From: Prorocentrum cordatum
Lineage: Eukaryota > Sar > Dinophyceae > Prorocentrales > Prorocentraceae
Direction of reading: 5' to 3'
Length of the DNA stretch: 64,000 bases
Assembly: GCA_963575745.1 (NCBI GenBank)
Contig: CAUYUJ010014202.1
Location: 336,813-400,812 of the forward strand
Shown here: piece by piece, positions 63,463 through 64,000 of the stretch
Layout: each line of letters opens with the position of its first letter
Numbering within the stretch: position 1 is the stretch's first letter
Position numbers and translations under genes: made by a program
The notes under the pieces: generated by a model
Told to the model about the DNA's origin: nothing
Database searches by the model: none
The model's input: only the letters and a program-made list of their open reading frames with translations

Positions 63463-63750
63463 GCGCGCCGACACGAGCGCACGGGGGCGCCAAGTGCCGA
63501 CGCTGTCCCCTCTGCCCCTCTGCCCCAAGGCTCTACTTGGATGGCAGGTGATTGGTTGTCCTTTGCAGCGGGAGTGCTGGTAGGTACTTGACGTCGGGTC
63601 GCAGCTGCGGGATGCGGAAGTGTGCGTGTGCTGCTCCCCTGCATCGTGTTCCTGCTGTGCGATCTTGTCCTCGTAGTCGATATTGTCCTTTGGCTGTTCT
63701 GCTGTGTCTTCTTTGACGGTCGGCAGGGTAGGTGGGGCCTTGAATATCAC
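63463..63750 (-). CDS. Probable exon before the introner
   Basis: Minus frame reading PTLPTVKEDTAEQPKDNIDY, EDKIAQQEHDAGEQHTHTSA and VGTWRPRALVSAR up to the GT donor. The start shown is the first in-frame ATG (63750), but the frame is open further (GTKPVIFKAP), so the exon may begin upstream. Unidentified. Confidence 0.45.
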
Positions 63751-63799
63751 TGGCTTCGTTCCTGAGTTGGGCCCAATTTGAGGGGGGGCTTGGTGAGCT

Positions 63800-63895
63800 G
63801 GGTTGGAAGGAGGAGGAGGAGGAGGAGGAGGACAAGGAGGAGGAGGAGGAGGAGGAGAAGGCGGAGGAGGAGGAGGAGGACGACGACGGCGAGGA
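63800..63895 (+). repeat. GGA/GAC microsatellite
   Basis: GGA units with a GACGACG end. Confidence 0.9.
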
Positions 63896-63924
63896 TACAG
63901 GAACGAACCACTGCATACGATTTT

Positions 63925-64000
63925 CAGGATCGGCGGTGGAACCCCCTCTTCTCCTGGTGCGCGGAGCGCGCCAAGGGCGGGGCGCTGGAGGCGCCACCGA
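63925..64000. repeat. Core fragment of the introner-like family at window edge
   Basis: TTTTCAGGATCGGCGGTGGA, GGTGCGCGGAGCGCGCC and GGCGCTGGAGGCGCC match the core of the two complete copies; the right end is cut by the window. Confidence 0.5.

Overview
The window looks like nuclear DNA of a core dinoflagellate, probably a GC-rich one such as Prorocentrum (organism inferred, not proven). Reasons: high GC, very long non-coding stretches packed with satellites and microsatellites, split genes, a LINE of the kind common in dinoflagellate genomes, a 12-base match to the conserved core of the dinoflagellate spliced leader at the 5' end of one gene, and several families of short inverted-repeat elements, one of which behaves as an intron-generating element (introner). 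I saw no rRNA, tRNA, CRISPR array or bacterial-type operon. A 100-base run of N at 56401-56500 is an assembly gap.

Layout. 1-1376: 458 codons of an unidentified minus-strand gene that runs off the left edge. 3530-6889: a long minus-strand frame whose middle encodes an F-box-like segment followed by HEAT repeats. 6790-8280: degenerate short tandem repeats. 8455-17830: a chain of composite repeats (called CR1 here) in both orientations, linked by GTT/AAC microsatellites, mixed with 21-bp and 12-bp-phased tandem repeats. 17831-18663: a satellite array inside a short element with inverted ends; related copies lie near 37100-38353, 39650-40536 and 42297-42658. 19260-21480: four inverted-repeat elements in GC-rich, possibly coding DNA. 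23110-24860: 101-bp satellite. 26130-28760: further inverted repeats and microsatellites. 29418-34815: a LINE on the minus strand with an ORF1-like frame, a large endonuclease/reverse-transcriptase ORF2 broken by one in-frame TAG, and about six 84-bp monomers at its 5' end. 42745-44060: a 386-bp tandem repeat. 47875-49760: very long purine and GT tracts. 51694-52887: a minus-strand frame with a convincing coding end, crossed by a GGA/TCC tract. 53085-55740: about 29 copies of a 90-bp satellite. 57429-63750: pieces of at least one minus-strand split gene of unknown function.

How it fits together. Real coding sequence seems to lie almost entirely on the minus strand: the left-edge gene, the HEAT gene, the LINE, the 51.7 kb frame and the 57-64 kb exons. 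Most long open frames in the rest of the window are by-products of tandem repeats whose period is a multiple of three, or of GC-rich DNA. The most interesting signal is the set of short terminal-inverted-repeat families. One copy (63261-63462) sits exactly between two open frames, starts with GT and ends with AG within its own inverted ends, and joins the flanking frames in phase. All functional statements come from reading the sequence; no database search was possible.
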